This document shows, one piece after another, positions 60,835 to 64,000 of a stretch of DNA of 64,000 nucleotides. The notes under the pieces are model-generated. The model searched no databases. It had not been told where the DNA came from and worked only from the letters and a program-made list of their open reading frames with translations. How positions within the stretch are numbered: the first letter of the stretch is position 1; each line of letters begins with the position of its first letter. The stretch comes from Acidobacteriota bacterium (GTDB taxonomy: Bacteria > Acidobacteriota > Vicinamibacteria > Marinacidobacterales > Marinacidobacteraceae), in contig JAJEAO010000102.1 of assembly GCA_022822745.1 (NCBI GenBank), positions 20,927 through 84,926 of the forward strand, read 5' to 3'. Position numbers and translations under genes: made by a program.

Positions 60835-63696
60835 TCAGAACCGCAGCTTCGCGCCGAGCCGGAAGATCCGGGGCGGAACGAACCCCAGCACCCGGCCGAA
60901 GGCGCCTCCGGAGAGGGTTTGGGTGTTCGTGATCGTGTTGATGTTCAGCGCGTTGAAGACATCGAACTGCAAGGAGATCGCCCCCAGGTCGCCGAGCGGC
61001 AGATCGTAGGCGGCCCGCAGGTCGAGCACATTCGCCGCCTCCCAGTTCTCGGCGTTTCGCTCGCCGGCGAACTGCCGCACGTTGCCCTGGTTCAGGCTGC
61101 GCCCGAGCGCGGCGGTGGAGTTCACCGTGCGCGTGAAGTTGTTCCCGCTGATGTACTGGTAGAACCCGCTCAGCGTGAGCCCGAAATCGGCCTGGTAGGT
61201 TCCGAGCAGCTTGACCAGCGTCGGCGTCGAGTTCGCGATCCGGGTGCCGTCCACGAGTTGCGGGTCATTGATGGGGAACTGCGCGTCGGAAAGCGCCCGG
61301 TCCGGATTGGCGAACGAGCCCGTCCCGTAGTTCTCCGACTGTTCGCCGACCGTCACGGAACCCATGAACTGCCAGTTCGACGCGAGCCGCCGGTGCAGCG
61401 TGAACTCGACGCCGCGGTACTCGTGCTCGAAGCCGTCGCGGGTCGTGAGGAAGTTGGGCGAGAGGCCGGTCTTCGAGGCGTCGAGTTCGTAGAACGTGAT
61501 TGCTCCGCCGTCGTCTCCGGTCCCGAGCGAGCCGTCGGGGCCGGGGTCGGTTCCGGTCACCGCCGTGTAGTCCGCGGGGGAGATGTCGGGGTGCATGAGC
61601 CAGGTGATGTCCCGGTCGCGCCGCCACATGAGGTTCGCGCTCGCCGAGACGTTGGCCGCGACCTCTCGAGTCAGGCCGACGGTGAACTCGTCGGTGTAGG
61701 ACGGATCCAGGTTCCCGTCAATGGTCACCCGGTTCACTCCCGGATCGAGGGCGCTGAGCACCGGGCCGAGCTCATCCACGGTGAAGTTCCGGTCGCCATC
61801 GAGGTCGTTCCAGACGTGCTTCCGGTTGCGGTCGCCGGCGACGCTCGCCTGCTGCGCCCGGTCGAGCCATAGGACCCAGTGGTAGCGCCCGTAGCTCGAC
61901 TTGAGCAGCGTCCGGGCATCTCCGGTCAGGTCGAACACCATGCCGAGACGCGGAGACACCGTGTTCCAGACGATCAGGTTCCCGGTTCCCTCCTGCGAAA
62001 CCGGATCCAGGTAGCGGCTGGCCGGAGCGGTCACCTGGTCGAGCGAGTTCGCCTGCCAGTCCCACCGGGCGCCGAGGTTGAGGCGCAGCTTGTTGTTCAC
62101 CGCCCAGGAATCCTGGAGGAAGGCGGAGCGCTGCGGCCCGGTCGCCGCCACCGCTCCGGAGGCCCACAGGATGACCTCGGACGGCTCGCCGTTGAAGAAG
62201 TGCAGGCGATGGTCGGCCGGGTAGGTGTTCCGGGCCACGCCGCCGCCCTGGTTGCCGAACGCCCGGATCTGGCCGATCTCGAAACCGGCCTTGAAGTCGT
62301 GGTCCCCGCCCCAGTCGCTCCGGTACCAGGACACGGTGGTCGCGACGTTGCGGAGATTCTTGTGGACGCCCAGCTCGAGGGGCGGCGCGTCCTGCCACTG
62401 CCCGGTGGCGAGATCCAGCCGGGCGGGCGTGTTCTGGACATCCACTTCCGGCTGGGCGCGGAGCTCGAAGCCCTGGTCCATGACGTTCGCCTTGAAGGCG
62501 ACCAGGACCTCGGGAGTCGGCGTCCAGTCGTCGCGGAACGTGAACAGCCGCGCGACGGGCGCCCCCTGCTGGTTCCACGTCGTGTCCAGCGGGCGCAGCG
62601 AACTGAGCGAGCGGTTGAACCGCTTCTTCTGCGCCATGTTGAAGTAGAAGGAGAACTGGTGGTTCTGGTTGATCGCCCAGTTCAGCTTCGCCGAGGGATA
62701 CCAGAGCACGGTCTCGTCGATCGGGAAGCTGCCGTCCGGGTTCTGGGTGCCGGTGACGAACTTCTCCACGACCTGGTAGCGGTAGCCGCCCCACCACCAC
62801 AGCCGGTCGCGGATCAGGGGGCCGCCCGCCTCGCCTCCGGTGTCCAGATACTGGTTCAGATTGCTGGCCCGGTCCACGCCCAGACTCTGCAGATTGGCGT
62901 CCACGTTGTTCGACTGCATGCCTTCGTTCCCGAAGTAGGTGCTGACGGTCCCGCTGAAGTTGTTCGAACCGGACTTCGGCACGATGTTCATCACCATGCC
63001 CGGCGTCTGGACCTCGGCGCTGTGGGAGCTGACCTCGATCTGCATCTCCTCGAAGGAGTCCACGTCGAAGTAGAACTGCGAGCCGCCGTTCGACTGGTTG
63101 TCGGTGACGTTCGCCCCGTTCAGCACGTAGATGTTCTGGCCCGGGAAGACGCCGTGGCCCCGGAACGCGAGCTGGTTCCCGGTTTCGGTGCCGCCGACGT
63201 TGATCCGGTTCGTCGTCACGCCCGGAACCTGGGAAACCATCGCCCACGGATCGCGGGCGTTGGGCACGTTCTCCATGACCTCGTCGGTGAAGTTGAAGGC
63301 CACATCCGTCGCCTGGGTCTCGATGACGGGCGCCTCGCCGATCACCGTGACCGTCTCCTCGATCGCGGCGACGCTCAGCTCCGCGTTCAGCGTGAAGGTC
63401 GTATCGGTGGAGATCCGGACGCCCTCGAAGACCTGCTCGCCGAAACCGCCGAGCTGGAACGACACCCGGTACACGCCCGGGGGAATGTTGGTCAGCCGGT
63501 AGGAACCGTTGTCGGTGGCGACCACGGTCCGGGAGCCCCCGAGCAGATTCTCTCCGGCGATGGTCACCGTGGCGCCCGGCAGCACGCCGGCCGAGGCGTC
63601 GGTGACCCGGCCCTGGAGCGACCCGGTCTGTTCCTGGGCCAGGGCCGCGGGCGCCAGCGCGAGCAGCCCGGAAAGAAGAACGAAAAGGCGAAGCAT
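60835..63696 (-). CDS. TonB-dependent receptor with N-terminal carboxypeptidase-regulatory-like domain (Oar-like)
   Basis: 953 residues. Signal peptide MLRLFVLLSGLLALAPAALA. Residues about 25-110 are the carboxypeptidase-regulatory-like domain (SLQGRVTDASAGVLPGATVT, DNGSYRLTNIPPGVYRVSF), then the plug (ETVTVIGEAPVIETQATDV, AFRGHGVFPGQNIYVLNGAN) and a long beta-barrel ending in KLRF with the terminal phenylalanine needed for BAM assembly. It lacks an obvious TonB box near the plug. Oar-like proteins are abundant in Acidobacteriota and import peptides or glycans. Its co-orientation with an Xaa-Pro peptidase gene suggests peptide uptake, which is inference. Confidence 0.93.
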   Translation of the reverse strand: MLRLFVLLSGLLALAPAALAQEQTGSLQGRVTDASAGVLPGATVTIAGENLLGGSRTVVATDNGSYRLTNIPPGVYRVSFQLGGFGEQVFEGVRISTDTTFTLNAELSVAAIEETVTVIGEAPVIETQATDVAFNFTDEVMENVPNARDPWAMVSQVPGVTTNRINVGGTETGNQLAFRGHGVFPGQNIYVLNGANVTDNQSNGGSQFYFDVDSFEEMQIEVSSHSAEVQTPGMVMNIVPKSGSNNFSGTVSTYFGNEGMQSNNVDANLQSLGVDRASNLNQYLDTGGEAGGPLIRDRLWWWGGYRYQVVEKFVTGTQNPDGSFPIDETVLWYPSAKLNWAINQNHQFSFYFNMAQKKRFNRSLSSLRPLDTTWNQQGAPVARLFTFRDDWTPTPEVLVAFKANVMDQGFELRAQPEVDVQNTPARLDLATGQWQDAPPLELGVHKNLRNVATTVSWYRSDWGGDHDFKAGFEIGQIRAFGNQGGGVARNTYPADHRLHFFNGEPSEVILWASGAVAATGPQRSAFLQDSWAVNNKLRLNLGARWDWQANSLDQVTAPASRYLDPVSQEGTGNLIVWNTVSPRLGMVFDLTGDARTLLKSSYGRYHWVLWLDRAQQASVAGDRNRKHVWNDLDGDRNFTVDELGPVLSALDPGVNRVTIDGNLDPSYTDEFTVGLTREVAANVSASANLMWRRDRDITWLMHPDISPADYTAVTGTDPGPDGSLGTGDDGGAITFYELDASKTGLSPNFLTTRDGFEHEYRGVEFTLHRRLASNWQFMGSVTVGEQSENYGTGSFANPDRALSDAQFPINDPQLVDGTRIANSTPTLVKLLGTYQADFGLTLSGFYQYISGNNFTRTVNSTAALGRSLNQGNVRQFAGERNAENWEAANVLDLRAAYDLPLGDLGAISLQFDVFNALNINTITNTQTLSGGAFGRVLGFVPPRIFRLGAKLRF

Positions 63697-63818
63697 GGCG
63701 ATCTCCCGCGCGATGGCCTGAGGCGTCGCGACGTTCGGAAAAGACCTCCGAAGACCACGCGACGCATGGTGTGGCGGGAGTCGCCGCTCCTTCCTGAACG
63801 CCGTCTCCCTGTCTTGGA

Positions 63819-63846
63819 ACTATCAGATTCCGACCCGTTGTGTCAA
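63819..63846 (-). promoter_or_regulatory. Sigma70-like promoter for the TonB receptor
   Basis: On the reverse strand TTGACA (63846-63841), a 16-base spacer, then GATAGT (63824-63819). The -35 is a perfect consensus in otherwise GC-rich DNA. It would give a 5' leader of about 115 bases before ATG 63696. Confidence 0.5.
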
Positions 63847-63862
63847 GAGTGTGTACGGGCCC

Positions 63863-63877
63863 TTGATCCGCGATCAA
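63863..63877. promoter_or_regulatory. Palindrome between divergent promoters, possible operator
   Basis: TTGATCCGCGATCAA is a perfect 6-3-6 inverted repeat, placed just upstream of both divergent promoters (16 bases from one -35 and 5 from the other). That position suits a regulator acting on both genes. No regulator gene is in view. Confidence 0.4.
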
Positions 63878-63882
63878 AGTAG

Positions 63883-63911
63883 TTGATGTTTCTGTAAGTC
63901 ATTGATATAGT
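63883..63911 (+). promoter_or_regulatory. Sigma70-like promoter for the rightmost gene
   Basis: TTGATG (63883-63888), a 17-base spacer and TATAGT (63906-63911), in an AT-rich stretch (63878-63924). It points to the gene starting at 63963. TGTAAGT occurs twice here (63893 and 63911), a short direct repeat that may be regulatory. Confidence 0.5.
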
Positions 63912-63962
63912 GTAAGTAGTACAGTGCCGGAGCACCCTCCGGATTCACCTGCGAGGTGAGGG

Positions 63963-64000
63963 ATGACGAAGCGGAAGAAGGCTCGGCAGCCGCCGGTCGA
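63963..64000 (+). CDS. Start of an unidentified gene (runs off window)
   Basis: ATG 63963 is preceded by GAGGTGAGG at suitable spacing and opens a basic N terminus (MTKRKKARQPPV). Only 12 codons are inside the window, so no family can be named. The promoter-like sequence upstream supports a real start. Confidence 0.35.
   Translation, partial: MTKRKKARQPPV

Noticed and set aside
60919..63882. Long plus-strand open frames opposite the TonB receptor
   Set aside because: Antisense to a complete receptor gene with signal, plug and terminal Phe; no motifs of their own.

Overview
The window is about 64 kb of very GC-rich DNA packed with genes on both strands. It is diderm bacterial: it has a TonB-dependent outer-membrane receptor, several lipoboxes and many exported hydrolases. 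The mix (PIG-L deacetylase with long C-terminal extension, PD40/M28 pair, DUF3179, amidohydrolase clusters, Oar-like TonB receptor, F420 genes) fits an environmental Acidobacteriota or Gemmatimonadota lineage. That placement is inference from gene content; there is no rRNA, tRNA or other taxonomic marker beyond LepA and MetG.

Layout. 1-6.85 kb: TraB-type protein (partial), PIG-L protein, a decayed DUF4143 remnant, an amidohydrolase and a PfkB kinase/GH4 glycosidase pair. 6.9-16.8 kb: a hairpin-bearing repeat element, two AAA-ATPase-like/PD-(D/E)XK paralogues of equal length (7.1-8.6 and 13.8-15.4 kb), a metzincin-like lipoprotein, a DUF3179 protein, a VOC-cupin-cupin protein, a 1-Cys peroxiredoxin and an APC permease. 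16.8-18.4 kb: a translationally coupled DUF262/HEPN pair (candidate defence or toxin module). 18.5-28.5 kb: a Gfo/Idh oxidoreductase, then a tight minus-strand operon (PD40 protein, DUF1524 fragment, M28 peptidase, LepA, HemW, MATE-type flippase) and an MFS exporter.

28.6-37.9 kb is the accessory region. Decayed IS256, IS21 and ISKra4 elements bracket a 1254-residue SIR2-domain protein, a likely antiphage NAD-degrading effector. The whole block lies between two imperfect direct repeats of about 107 bp. Beyond it is a probable type II restriction-modification pair (HTH-fused beta-class methyltransferase plus a candidate PD-(D/E)XK nuclease). This region is visibly less GC-rich than its surroundings, in keeping with horizontal transfer.

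37.9-51.2 kb: three overlapping amidohydrolase genes (only the middle one keeps the metal-binding HxH), a creatininase-family lipoprotein, a histidine-motif membrane protein, MetG, an FbpABC-type iron(III) ABC transporter and an HtrA-like protease. 51.2-52.0 kb: an array of 154-bp and 78-bp repeats whose hairpin covaries with the single element at 6.98 kb. 52-64 kb: a sodium:solute symporter, a secreted unknown, the F420 genes cofE and npdG, a flippase-like membrane protein, two convergent M24 peptidase lipoproteins with decayed RelE-type toxin-antitoxin genes between them, and a large TonB receptor with a divergent promoter region.

Most housekeeping genes are joined by 1- or 4-base start/stop overlaps, so many starts (GTG, TTG, one probable CTG) can be fixed from these junctions. 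No CRISPR array, tRNA or rRNA was seen.
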